A DNA stretch of 64,000 nucleotides from NCBI GenBank assembly GCA_022316685.1, contig JAKJHU010000024.1:8898943-8962942 (forward strand), given 5' to 3'. A program made the position numbers and the translations under genes. This stretch comes from Progne subis subis (taxonomy: Eukaryota > Chordata > Aves > Passeriformes > Hirundinidae). Positions 49,814 through 61,478 of the stretch are shown here, in pieces. Under the pieces are notes generated by a model, which saw nothing but the letters and a program-made list of their open reading frames with translations, did no database searches and was not told the DNA's origin. Numbering within the stretch: position 1 is the stretch's first letter; each line of letters starts with the position of its first letter.

Positions 49814-50820
49814 GTAAGAGTATTTGGCAGGGATAGCTCAAGGGTTCATTCTTTTCAGAATGTTTACTTTACCTGACATATCTTTCCTGGGTACCACAGT
49901 GATTAGTCATCTGTATATTATTTAAGGGAAGCTAAGGAATAGTATTCTTCCCTAGAAGAATATTCATCCCTTAGAAACAGCTAGGGGTGTGTAATAAAAA
50001 TAATAAAGAAGATGTGCTAGGAGAGATGCTTGCATGACAAGCAAAACACTGTGTGAGCATGTGCATTCTCGGTAGGGCAGAGAATATTGACTGTCATCAA
50101 GATTACCTGAAAATTCTCACTTATAAATTACTGTAAACAGGATTTTTTAAGTTAATTTCTTCAAAAACTTTAAATATTTGGGTTGACAGCTTCCACATTG
50201 GGCTTCCTCCTGGAGCAAAACATTTGGAAAGGCTATGACCAAAATGATTTGGTTGTTTCTGGAAAGGAAGCAAATATGTATTTTTCTGTGTAAAATTTTG
50301 AGCACTTTTTCTCCCCTGAATTGCACTTTTCTTTTGGTATTTCAGTATGCTATCAAAATCTATTGTCAAAGTATGATCTTTTTTCCTTGAAGTGCTGGTT
50401 CCTGTTGATAAAGATGCTATTGTTGCCTTATTTCATGATCTGAAATGATTAAGGTCTGTAGAGTGACTCTGAGTATTCCTAGTGATACTATTGAGTTTCA
50501 GGCTTATTGGTAGGATTCCATGCTGTGGTATTTGTGGAGATCTAGGCAGATCTAAATTTTTAGAAACATGGTAATTTACAAATAAAAGCTGAGATTTTGA
50601 GTTGAGAGTTTAAAATCAGGATGAAATCTGCTGGTTAATGCAAGTACAGCACTCACTCATTGAGTAGTTCAAATATTTTTTTCAAGTATATAAAATCCAA
50701 TATTTTATTTTTTTCTTTCAGTTAAGTGTGTGCCTTCGAGCCCTTCTTATTGCATGCATTTCAGAACTTGCTTCAGAGACAGAACTAATAATTTCCTCCT
50801 AGGTTTCTGCATAGCACTCA
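49814..50820. other. No recognisable gene or repeat
   Basis: Unique-looking AT-rich DNA; nothing recognised. Confidence 0.45.
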
Positions 50821-50990
50821 ACAGTACAGTGCTTTGAAAACCGTTAATGAAGTTAATGAAGTTATTTTCACAACACCCCCATGAAATGAGGAGGAATTAT
50901 TGTCCTCATTTGACAGATGGAGACTAGGGCAGAGTTAATCAAAGTTGAAAGCACCTAATTTGAGAATCCAGTTTGAGATATCCTGCTCCT
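50821..50990 (-). mobile_element. MIR-like SINE remnant
   Basis: The plus strand matches the antisense of a MIR: ATTTTCACAACACCCCCATG, GGAATTATTGTCCTCATTTG, ACAGATGGAGACTAGGGCAG, then a diverged core. Order and spacing follow the family. A 9-bp local duplication (GTTAATGAA) sits at its left end. Old and inactive. Confidence 0.65.
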
Positions 50991-51453
50991 ATCTTTTTCA
51001 CAACATTTAACATTGGATAAAGAGAGCTGAAAGCACAGCTCCCTTTAATTTCAGCTGCATTCATGAGTGATCAGGCAGACCCTAGGTTTCGAGTTACGCA
51101 TGGAGCATATGAGGAACATACAGCTGATAGATCACCTTCAGTGAAAAGCTTGGCTTTAGGAAACTTGTCCTGTATCTCATAGACTGTCATTTCCAAAAAA
51201 ACAGATGTGGACTCCAAACTCTTTGAGGCAACTTTTTAACTACCTGAAGTAGTAGGAAATTCTTTTTTTTTTTTTTTCCCCCTACCTTCCTCACTCATTG
51301 CATAACTCTGAATGTCAGTAATGCATGGGACAGTCCATCTCATCCTTGGGCAGCAGTCTTCTGCCCTGCATTGATTCATCCCACAGACAAGTCCATGCCA
51401 CGCACTGTATAAAATAGTGATCTCGTGGAGAACTCTGTTTGCAATGATGTAAA
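50991..51453. other. No recognisable gene
   Basis: A T15 run at 51263-51277 followed by six C; otherwise unique-looking DNA. Confidence 0.45.
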
Positions 51454-51510
51454 TGTGCTGGTTTTAGCTGAGGTAGAGTTAATTTTCTTCAGAGTAGCTA
51501 ATATGGGACC
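51454..51510 (+). mobile_element. Truncated LTR stub (57 bp)
   Basis: TGTGCTGGTTTTAGCTG then GTAGAGTTAATTTTCTTC matches the first bases of the same avian LTR group whose fuller copy lies at 60884-61478 (there on the minus strand, so its right end, read in reverse, is the same block). Similarity stops at about 51510. The rest of the LTR is missing. Confidence 0.65.
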
Positions 51511-52100
51511 GGTTGCATGATGTGTGTCCAAACTCTTGTCCTGTCTTTGATCATAAACACTAAAGTTTGAGATGTATCACCAAAGAGAGCTACAGGGTAC
51601 TAATAAGATAAGGAGTATAGCGGTGTAAATTGGCTCTGTGCATGTTTCTGTAGGCAGATGCATTATGAGCAGGGATGATGGCTGTTTAACTGTACTGCTT
51701 TCCTCCCATTTTGCATCTCTTACCCCTCGGTGTTATACCTAGATCTCTAATGTTGTAGGGTAAGGAGTACTATGTTTTGTTTGTGTAGAATATAGTATAG
51801 TGTGGTCTTGACCAAGGAACTTCAGTTGTTTGGTATCTCTCTGCTTTCGTGTTATTCATGTTATCACCAGAAAAACAAGTCTCAATTAGGTAATTGAAGT
51901 ATTTTCTATATGGACTGTTCTCTGTGGACCTCTGAGGTGGTGATCACTGATGGTTTGCTGTGTGTATTGCCCACCAGGAATATTGTAGAGAGAATTGTGA
52001 TTTGTTCACTAACTTTTGTTTCCTTAAATGAATTTAATGTGCTCTATATTTTTCAATTTACTAAAGTACTAGTAGTTTATTAAAAGAGAATATTAAATTG
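51511..52100. other. No recognisable gene or repeat
   Basis: Unique-looking DNA, possibly including unrecognisable remains of the truncated LTR. Nothing else is seen. Confidence 0.4.
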
Positions 52101-52210
52101 ACCTGTATACCTGTATCACAGGACTGTTGTGAAGATTAATAATTAGATAATGTTTATAAAGCACTTTTTATAAGTGAGAAGTGCTGTAAAGTGCTAAGTA
52201 TTATTATTGC
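52101..52210 (+). mobile_element. MIR-like SINE, 3' half
   Basis: ATCACAGGACTGTTGTGAAG, TTAGATAATGTTTATAAAGC and GTGCTAAGTATTATTATTG follow the order of the MIR 3' half in sense orientation. Diverged and 5'-truncated. Confidence 0.7.
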
Positions 52211-53164
52211 AGCATGATAGAGATCACAAAACACAAGTGAATCTGCTCTAGGTTTGATCCTTATAAGGCAAAGCATACCAGGGGCAAAATAACTCTGCAG
52301 TTATTTTTCTTACATCCAGCACTTCATTAACTACCACAGAGGGTTATATAATTCTGTGAGAGTCTAACTTAGTAAAGTTTATAATCATAGCGGGAAAAGT
52401 TCTCACGGGTTTTTCAGGCAAGGCTTGTGTGTACAGCCTTTAAGGTCACACAGAGTTAGTCCAGCTATGCTGCATTAGTGCCTCCAGTTGCATGTAGGGA
52501 CATCACTGCCCAATTTGGCACTCTCCACATTAACCCCCATCACGCAATGCCTCTCTCTAGGTTGGATAATACATGGCACTAAATACAGGTCTTCCCTACA
52601 TGTAATGCGGCATAATGACACTAAATGCATACAGACATCTGTATCTTCTCAAGATTTTACTATGCTTTCTCTCACCAGCTCTTTTCCACTGTTCTTAATC
52701 TCTGCTTTAACTCTAAATTTTTACTGAAGATGTGTGAAAGACACCCCAGAAAATCCATCACTTTTTTTCTGGTTCTAGTCAAATCTTTAATGTCTTTGAG
52801 AAAATCAGTCAGCATTTTCTTTCCTCTTTAATTCTCACTTACTTCTTATCTTGCTGCAGGTGGCCCACTACTACTGCTGCAGTCATTGCTTTTCCCGAGG
52901 ATGCTGTAAACACAGAATATTTTCCCTAGTCAGATTCTGGTGCTGCCTGTTTTCCGCCTCATCCTCTGTAGGATGACCCTCTGGAGGAGGGTCATTCTTG
53001 ACCCAAAACCTTGAGGAGCAGCATTTATTACTTGGTACAGCTGCTGAGAAGAGGAATGTGAAATAGACTCCCTAAAGAAATGGTGTGCCAAAACTATGGA
53101 AGACAGTCCGTTATGAAAAATCTTGTGCCTCTTTCAATTGAATTTAACTTCTCCTAGGTGCTTT
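52211..53164. other. No recognisable gene or repeat
   Basis: Unique-looking DNA; short open frames at 52488-52831 lack domains and splice signals. Confidence 0.4.
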
Positions 53165-53290
53165 TTTTGTTTGTTTTTGGTTAAATTGCATTTTGTTGTT
53201 GTTGTTTTTTCTTGTTGGTTGGTTTGTTGTTTTGGGGGGTTTTTTTGGCAGGGCTGGGTGGGTCAGGATGTTTCTTGTTTTGTTTTCCCC
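53165..53290 (+). repeat. G/T-rich low-complexity tract
   Basis: About 125 bp composed almost only of T and G on the plus strand (TTG, TTTG and GGTT units, a G6 run). Degenerate simple sequence. Confidence 0.7.
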
Positions 53291-54307
53291 TCTCCCTTCT
53301 TCCTATAGGAGCTGCCAGTAAAGAGCCTCTTAAATCCTGGCTGCTGGTATGTGAACTGCCTCTCTCTTAACTTTACACTAGCCACCCTAGTCTGACTAAA
53401 GCATTCCTCCATCTTATCTTTTTTAAAAAGGCAAACAAGTAAATGTACACCAAGGTACTATCTTCCTCAGTACAGTTCACAAGCAAACTACTGAGGTGAG
53501 TTTAATGCATTTCTTTGCTTCTGAAATGTGCAAAATGTGTCTTAAAATGTCAGGTCTTGTTTGAGATGTGCAGAAGAGAAACCAGTTTCCTTGAGTACCA
53601 GATACATGACCTTCAGGGGAACAGTTTCTGGATACTTCAGATTGTTTGTCAGGATCTAATTGCAGCTCATTTAATACAACTGCAAAGTACCTGTGCTGAG
53701 AGAAACCTGCAGTCACAAGAACTCACAGGATCATGGATACCTGTTCACATAGTTTAGACACCCTCAACATAACCTGCTTCAGGGAGTCTCCGTAAAGCTG
53801 TATTTGGGTCATTTCTAAGAAGGACTCCCATCTGCCTTCATGTCCAGAGGCTGACTGTGGCACATACAGAGGCTCTGGGCTCGTGCAGATGGAGGCTGGT
53901 GAGAACCACAGCCCTGTGACATACTCAGGTCCACAAGCACATTCGTACGTGCAAGGTAGGTAGCTGAGGGTAGCCCTGTAAGACTTGTCCACAAGGTAGA
54001 CGTGTTGTCCCTCCTGTGGGAAGCAAGGCAAGCAGAGGTCAGGTTGACCATAAGCACAGCCCAATGTCTCTTGTTCATATTGGTACTGTAACTTTGAGAT
54101 GTGAGAAGTGCTAGAATGAAAATATAGATAAACAGGCAAAAGATTTGATTTAGAGTCCTACCAATAAAGTTCTATACTTGTGAGTTTGTGTAGTGGTAGC
54201 ATTTCTGTATGGGTAACACAAAAGAGAGGGAACTCTAACTCTGTAAAGGAGAGAGAAGCTCCACCTTGTCTAAATTGGAACCAGCTGACTCCAAAACCCA
54301 ACCGGGT
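53291..54307. other. No firm feature
   Basis: A minus-strand open frame of 138 codons (53723-54139) contains a reasonable acceptor-like site (TTGCTTCCCACAG) but no domain or donor of quality. No repeats are recognised. Confidence 0.4.
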
Positions 54308-54369
54308 GGGGAGGGGAATATTTATAGTCAAACCAGCAAGGGGAGGATTATTTATAGCCAAACCTGGAA
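54308..54369 (+). repeat. Two-copy tandem duplication of about 31 bp
   Basis: GGGGAGGGGAATATTTATAG then TCAAACCAGCA is followed directly by GGGGAGGATTATTTATAGCC then AAACCTGG: two diverged copies of one unit, each with TATTTATAG. The surrounding 113-codon plus-strand open frame shows the duplication as two copies of a short peptide but has no recognisable domain. Confidence 0.7.
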
Positions 54370-57089
54370 GCAAGGCGACAGGTGGTGAGGAGCGCTTGGG
54401 TCAGACAAAGACATCTGCTGGGAGTGTCAGCAATACAAAAGTAACTCTGTATCCAGTAGGAAATGATGGGACAGAAATTACAGCTGACCTGGTGGAAGAA
54501 AGGTTACAGAGCCATATTTGAGGGAAGTAACAACATGTCAGACAAAGGAATTAACTAAAAGTAGGCATGCTGCCAAAAATAAAACCTATGTACCATTGAG
54601 AGACCTAAAGTGAAAAGCAGGTGAACTAAGTGCCTGGGGATGAAAGAGGACTGACCTTCACCATATAAATGTGACTCAAACAGTTGATACTAATGCAATA
54701 TTGTAGTACATAGTTATTAGCTGGACAAAATAGATCAGATGTGGGAGTATTTCAGTCTAGGGCTATAAATGCCACAGGACAGCCCAGCCATGAGGATGGG
54801 GTGTAGATTTCTGTGGTCCAACCAGATGCTATTTCTCAATGGAAAGGTATGAAATACCTTGGCTGGGAACTGCTGTTCTTGTAGTGCAGTGTTATAAAAT
54901 ATTTTAGGAATATTTAAAGTTTGTGTAAGCTTTTTGGTGTGGAGTTATTTTTAAATTAGAAGGAAACTCACAGAAGAAAAAGGTAGCCTTATACTACTTG
55001 TTGCCTGCTCAATGAAATGATGTTAAAGACCTGATTCTTGTTCTCACTGATGTTGTTTGTTGTTACTTTGGCTTTATGTAACACATTTAGAAATACATAG
55101 AGACTGACAGTTTGAGTGTAAAGAAGGGGTCGTGTAAATGAAAATTTTTCCTTGCCTGTGCAGTTGTGAGGAGTATTAATGAAGTAGCGTTTACCCATTA
55201 TAAAATGGCTTTGTGTGTCAACAGGCCAAAGTTCAAAGAGTCAGTTTCTTGACAATTCACAAGATTAGGCCAAAGATCAGGTCTTCAGACAGGTAGACGT
55301 GAAGAGCTCTCAGCCATACATTAATTGCCTCAAGGTATCATCTATCTGTACTTAGTAATAGCCACAGTATAATTAGGTTTCATGTCTGTGTGAGAGAGAG
55401 CACAATAACCTTTGTGGTTCAACACTGGGAGTCTGCTGCTGGACTCTTAAAACATTCTAAAATTGCTTTTGGGATGTTTGCAGTGTCTAAAGAAAATTCA
55501 GTGGGCTAGAAAAAACTCTTATCCTATCTTGTGTTCTGGTTATTTTCTGTTTTAAAAATAAATAATGAAAAAATATAATGTTAAAACAGAAAAAAAATCT
55601 AGATATAGTCAAAGACTACTGTAAGAGAGACTTGGATTTTTTATTCGAAGTGGGGAAAGTTGCAAAATGAGGAAGTCAAATGGAGAGGAGTTTTGGGGAG
55701 AGGAAAGGGAATGACTTGATAAGCAAGACATAGAGAACTGGAATTTAAGAGGGTTAAAAAGATCAGGCACTTGTATGGATAATGAGAGAATCTAAATTAC
55801 ATTGTTTAGAATAAAAATATTAATAAAGATGTAAAACTTTATGATTGTGGGCAGGAGCCAAACACATATGGATGGGGTTCCAGGGAAACTTCTTGCTTGA
55901 GGTGATTATTCCATAATATTCCCCTTGGATTTTTTTTTTTTTTCTTCTTTCCTTTGTAGCAATAGGTGCTGATGCAGTTGAGGATCTGCTAAGAAACTCT
56001 GTATTTCTTTGCATTTATGTCTGTGTAGGAGGGAAGAAAAGGGTGGCACAAGAATATCCTTCTATTCAGTGCTTCTCAGAAGGAAATAACCTTTAGACAG
56101 TTGTAGAGAACACAGGCAAAGTAACCTTGCTGTAACTGTCATTAAGGCTGGCTCCCGAGTTGTGTGGAAGAAAGACCTGGTCAAATTTTCCTTAGCTCTA
56201 AGGCCTTCCATCCACCAGTTCAGCCCAGGGGTAAATTCTGAGCAATGCAGAGTATAGATGACTTTCTGGAAACCTGTTGTGGTTTTGCCCCCGTCTTCTC
56301 CTTCAAAATAAGTTTATAATTTGAAGTATATACAGAGGTTATTCTAACTAAAAAGCAGTGGTTCCTCCTACGTAATCTTCCTCACACCAGCACTCTACAG
56401 GTCACAGGATGCGAGTGGTCTGTCAGTAGCAGTGCATGTTAGGTCTGTGGCCTGGGGGCCTCAGTGCAGCCCCCAGCCTGCCAGGTGAACCAGCTGAGCA
56501 GATGTGCTTTCCACCCTGCTCTGCATCAAACTAGCCACGTGGTGGTTTGCTTCCCTGACCTCTGTTCTGCATGGTGAGATAGAAGTCGCAGGGAATAACT
56601 GAGAGAATCTTACCAATTAGAAATGGAAGTAGGTTGGTGTTAATGTTTTAGTCATTTCCAAAAGTAAAGCATTTAATCCTGCCTTTCGCTGTTGCTTGAC
56701 CCTATGGCTGCTGTAGCCACTTCCAGGCAATGAATATGAATGGAAGTATGGGTGAAAAATCACAGTAGCCACACTGTATTTATTATGAATTTGAGAAGGA
56801 AGAAGAAATTGCTTCAGCACTGCATCCTTTTCATACTTCGTATCTCTAAAAGTAGACAGTTAATTACATTCCATGGTTACTGCTATTGTAGTATATGCTT
56901 ATTTCAAGTGCAAAGATAATCATCGATTGTATACTCTTGACTACACTATTAATGGTTTCAATACCCACATTGTGTTTACATTTTACTTTATAACTAACAC
57001 TCAGCCATTGTGGTTTTAACATGTACTAATTTAGTGAATTCTGTCTCCATGTAATGCCCTTGCCTTTTCATTCTGTGGTATTAAGTGTT
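54370..57089. other. No recognisable gene or repeat
   Basis: Unique-looking AT-rich DNA. At 56275-56293 TGTTGTGGTTTTGCCCCCG recalls an LTR terminus but nothing follows it. No genes are recognised. Confidence 0.4.
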
Positions 57090-57720
57090 GTTTTTCTAGG
57101 AAGGTCTTGAAATGTGGGGCATTATGTATGAGTTATGCTAATTTGTTAGGGCAATGAATACATTAATTTCATTAGTAAATGGCCTCAAAGCAATAATTAC
57201 CAGTGTAGGTGTGTCAGAAACGATCATGTTCAGTTTTGCCAGTTAATTATTAAGATTTTGTTCCAAGGGACCCAGATTTGACATCCATCTTCAATTTAGC
57301 CATAAATAAAAGTCTGAAGTATATCGGGCTGAAGAAATCTAGCCAAGAACTTGTTTTGCTCTTAGAAATTCCTACATTTTGTCTAATTGTGACTGCCAAG
57401 AAGATGCCAAAATAATTAGTGCCAGTGCTATGAGGTTTATACTATACCTCCAAAAAAGGCACGTGATAATGAAAATAGCAATTGTGCTTTCTCATTCCTC
57501 TCATCTCGCTTTATGTTACAGAATATTGAATTATTCAATGGCAGTATTACTTGCTAGTGCAGTATTAAATTTGAAATGGCTGCAGTTTATCATTAAAGCT
57601 TATGGGTGGTTTTTAATAGAGTTTACTTCTAATGGACTAATTAGGTTTCTAAGTTATATCTGTGCACTTCTTGAACTTTACATGGCTAGTTCCATGTAAA
57701 AGGAGACAAATGGAGGCCCC
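57090..57720. promoter_or_regulatory. Candidate conserved noncoding element
   Basis: About 600 bp of AT-rich, non-repetitive DNA dense in homeodomain-type words: ATGCTAAT (57135-57142, octamer variant), ATTAATTTCATTAG (near 57152-57165), CAATAATTACC, AGTTAATTATTAAG. The texture is like deeply conserved vertebrate enhancers. One frame stays open for 106 codons (57379-57699) but starts at TTG and has no domain, so I treat it as chance. Confidence 0.25.
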
Positions 57721-57870
57721 TGTTCACCTGGATTACTTTCCTTAGATGTGACCCTATTTTTAATTACAGTCACCTGTTGGGAGCACCTAATAAACCATTG
57801 TTCAGTCATAATGTGCTTTTAGGCACTTAGAACTGTATTTTTTCCAAAGGAAACTTAAAATTGAAGAAGT

Positions 57871-58348
57871 CCAAAGGCATTCTGGCTTGTATCAAGAATA
57901 ACATGGCCAGCCCAGAGGAGACCAGTGGAGCTGTAGAAGGGTCTGAAGCACAGGTTCTGTGAGGGGCAGCTGGGGGAGCTCACCCAGGAGAAAAGGAAAT
58001 TCAGGGGGGATTTATCAGTCTCTACAACTGCCTGAAAGGAGGGTGTAGCCTGCTGGGGGTTGGTCTCTTCTCCCAGGTAGCCAGTGATATGACAAAAGGA
58101 GATGGCGTCAAGCTGTGCCAGGGAAGGTTCAGGTTGGACATCAGGAGGAATTTCTTCACGGAAAGGGTTTTTAAATATTGGAATGGACTGCCCAGGGAGG
58201 TGGTAGCATCACCAGTCCTGGAGGTGTTCAAGGAATGACTGGACATGGTGCTTATTGCCATGGTCTAGTTGGCAAGGTGGTGACCAGTCCGTGTTTGGAC
58301 TCGGCTCAGAGGCCTTTTCCAACCTAAATGTTTCTTTGGTTCTGTGAA
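57871..58348 (+). mobile_element. CR1 LINE 3' fragment, internally deleted
   Basis: Starts in CR1 sequence (AAGGCATTCTGGCTTGTATC), then jumps from GGCCAGC to CCAGAGGAGA, skipping the block of roughly 120 bp that normally lies between. It then runs through TCTCTACAACTGCCTGAAAG, GGACATCAGGAGGAATTTCT and the typical end CCTTTTCCAACCTAAATG plus the degenerate tail TTTCTTTGGTTCTGTGAA. Better preserved than the other CR1 copies, so relatively younger. Confidence 0.92.
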
Positions 58349-60883
58349 AAATTGTGTACATGAGCTGAGATCCATTTCTCATTATTGAAATGACAGCAAT
58401 GATAAGAATCTCCAATGTTTCATTTTTGTGGTCTGCTTTGTAAAATAGGACCAAAGAAAGAGGGACATACACCTTCTGTTCTCTTCACTGAAGCTACTTA
58501 CAGTTTCTTTGAAAACATATTTTTTATATTAAATTGCACGGCTGTACTTTCCAGATCACTGTAGAATAATTCTGGAAAAAATAGGACTGATAATAATTAA
58601 CTTTTTAGATATATCAGCAAAGACACTGCATTACTCAGTTGTATCATAGGAAAATGCACCATATATGGAGGCAAGGGGTAAACAGGATTCCCTGTATTTC
58701 CCATCAGTGGACATGAATAACAGGTGCTCACAGCAACTATTTCAGCTCTGAAATGTGTTTTATGTTGAGTGCAGGACTCTAGCCAAGCTCTTCAGATTTA
58801 GATCATAGGCCATCATTAGTTCAGTCCAGTAAAGTCTGTGCTCTGCCGAGTTTGCTTGCTGACCTTAGTTCGTAATCCCACGCAGAGTCAGTGAATGATA
58901 TGACATCTTGGTTCATAGATTTACAGATACAAAGAGCGGCTGTCTAATTGCGGCTTTCTTCTTTTGCGTGATTGATAACTTTCCATTAGTTAAGCTGATA
59001 CTTGGTTTGCCTTGGGACAGAGACAAGCAAATGCAACCTGTCTCACAGTGAGTTTTGGTGTATATCTGGGCAGCCTGGTTACTTTACATCCTTTCTGGTC
59101 AGGCGCCTGAGAATCCTAGGAAACCATGCAAGGAAAAATAAATATTGTGCTACTACTGCAGTAATCGTAAACCAGCATATCTGTTTCTCTTGTTGAATGG
59201 TTTTTATTCTGGACTGCTTCTTTGCTTCTCTGGTATTTGTTTAGAAACTCAGAAGCCAAGAGAATGAGTTCCTTTTTTGTCTCAGATTGTGTTCTTTTCC
59301 CAAGATACTGAGTGGAAAATGAGTCTTCCTTGTTTATTGGGCAATTAAGTGAAACATATTGACAGTATTCCAGCAAATTTAGAGTAGCACAAATCTATTA
59401 GAGTAACTTAGGATTGCTGTTTGCCACAGAGATTCTCAAATATGTAGATAAAATCCCTTCTTAAATTTTATTCCCCAAAAATAAATCCCCTGGGAAATCG
59501 AGTTTTATAAAAAGCTATCAGTAGCAAAGAATGTTTTTTCTCTCCCCATGATCAAACATCCTAGTCTTTGATGGAATGGGTTGCCTACTTACATATTGTT
59601 ATTTTTCACCCTTACTATTGAATTTAAACATTTAATGATTGATATAGTATTTATTGCGTAGTTTAATAGAAGTTTAGTGATGTAATAGAGCTGGTTACAA
59701 AGATACGCCCCACTAGAAACTCATTTACTTACAAAATCAAATGTTAAGTAAAATAAACAGCATGGCTTTCTACTGACATTTTATAGCCACCTTAAGAGAA
59801 AGGTGGGGATGGGGGTTGTGTTGCCATGTGGGTTTAATTCATGAACTTCCACTCAGAGTGCTCAAAGGCAATACAGTAGTTGAGCCAACTTTCTCTGTTA
59901 AATTACAAAAAGAGATTTTTTTTTTTTTTTTAACCAAATACAAGGGATCAACTGCAGCTGCAAAAAGGAAATTTAGAATTATCATCATACCAGTATCAGA
60001 AGGTCCTTTATATTTATAGCTTCATAAAAGTTCACAGCTAGAGTATTTGCTGCCAACTCATAAAAGAACTAATGAAAATTTCTGCATGTTTTTTTGGGAT
60101 TTTTTGGACAGTGATTTCTTAATCCCTAAATCCTGATGATTTCTTATATTCAAAACATTTGTAAAAATGGGTGGAAAAGGACTTAGTGATTCTTTAATGG
60201 GGTAGGTCACATTTAAACTCACTAAGGGACAAACTGTGTTACAGTCTTACTTGGGTAATATCACCATACTCCAAGTGTATCCATTACCACCAAGACAACT
60301 GCTTGTGACAGTATTATTCAAAGAAAAAAAAAAAAGATAATGCTGATTTTCTGAAGGCAAATTGCTCGGTTGTTTGGATAAACTTTAAAATTTTATTTAT
60401 TATAATAAAAATCATTGTTTCAACATTTAAAAAGTGTAATTCAGCAATAAATTTCTCTGAGATAAATAGTATTTGGCAGTAATGAAAACCTTGTGTTTTC
60501 ATGTACCTCAAAAGAGTGTTATTACTCAATAATTCACAGATTCTCTAAGCTTTTGTGTGTAAAAGCAGAGAACTTCTAGTTACATTCCTAAAAGTATGAA
60601 AATGTAATCAATATTTTAATCTCCAGCTCTGGAAAACCATTCCCAAAATAAAAGCTAGTGATAGATAGTAACAGGTTAGGTGAATATTTATCAAATTTGA
60701 GGGTAATATGAGTTTTGGTGATTTTTTTCTAGCTACTGATCATTCCACTCTCTCCCTTCAACCCCATTGTTGTATGTGTGGAACATCAAGACTGCCCTAA
60801 ATTTGTCACTTCTATATATTGCTCTCTTCTTCCCTGTAGCTTCATCTACTTGGAGAGAGCCTGTCCCATCAAGAATCACATAA
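58349..60883. other. No recognisable gene or repeat
   Basis: Unique-looking DNA with a T16 run at 59916-59931 and an A12 run at 60324-60335. No exon or repeat is recognised. Confidence 0.45.
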
Positions 60884-61478
60884 TGTCATGGTTTAATGCC
60901 AGCTGACAGAACTAAGTACCACACAGCCACTCACTGCCCACTCCTCCCACCTTGGTGGGGAGGAGAATTCGGGCCAAAAAGATGTAATCCTTGGGACTGA
61001 GATAAGAATAGCTTAATAACTGAAAGAAAGATAGAAGTAACTGTAGTGAAAGGAGAAAGGGATGGATGGATGGATGGATGGATGGATGGATGATGGATGG
61101 ATGGATGGATGGACGGACGGACACGCAGTGAAAGTGCTCACGACTCACTGACTGATGTCCAGCCTTCTCCCCAGCAGTGATCAGCAACTTCTGACCAACT
61201 GCTCCCAGTTTATACACTGGGCATGACATTCTATGATGCGGAATATCCCTCTTGCCAGTTCAGGTCACCTCTCCAGGCTGTGTTCTGATCAAGTATTTTG
61301 TGCACATTCTTGCTGGCAGAGCATGGGAAAGTGTAAAATGTTTGATTTAGGGTAAACACGATTTAACAATAACTAAAACATGAGTGTGTTATCAACATTA
61401 TTTTCATACTAAATTCAAATCACAGCCCTGTACCAGCAACTAAGAAGAAAATTAGCTCTCTCTGAGCTGAAACCAGAG
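60884..61478 (-). mobile_element. Solo LTR of an avian endogenous retrovirus
   Basis: Left end TGTCATGGTTTAATGCC and right end GAGCTGAAACCAGAGGC are the two termini of a common neoavian LTR, with internal blocks CACACAGCCACTCACTGCCC, GTTTATACACTGGGCATGAC and GAGTGTGTTATCAACATTAT in family order. A TATAAA box lies on the minus strand at 61214-61209, so transcription would run leftward. No internal viral sequence or second LTR is present, which fits a solo LTR left by recombination. The right end is degenerate. Confidence 0.85.
61061..61122 (+). repeat. (GATG)n microsatellite inside the LTR
   Basis: About 15 tetranucleotide units, GGAT/GATG, with one 3-base slip (TGATGATGG, about 61090) and a GGAC variant block at the right end. 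It occupies the part of the LTR that is usually A-rich. The Ser/Ile/His/Pro-repeat open frame on the minus strand comes from this and is not a gene. Confidence 0.92.

Noticed and set aside
53723..54139. 138-codon minus-strand open frame
   Set aside because: No recognisable domain; the acceptor-like site inside it has no matching donor. Kept only as a note.
56275..56293. LTR-like terminus (TGTTGTGGTTTTGCC)
   Set aside because: Only about 19 bp match and no further LTR blocks follow.
57379..57699. 106-codon open frame inside the enhancer-like block
   Set aside because: Begins at TTG, not ATG, and encodes low-complexity hydrophobic sequence typical of AT-rich DNA.
61061..61122. CRISPR-like or spaced direct repeats
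   Set aside because: Plain tetranucleotide microsatellite without spacers; the window is eukaryotic and no CRISPR array is present anywhere.
60912..61229. Ser/Ile/His/Pro-repeat protein on the minus strand
   Set aside because: Translation of the GATG microsatellite inside the solo LTR.
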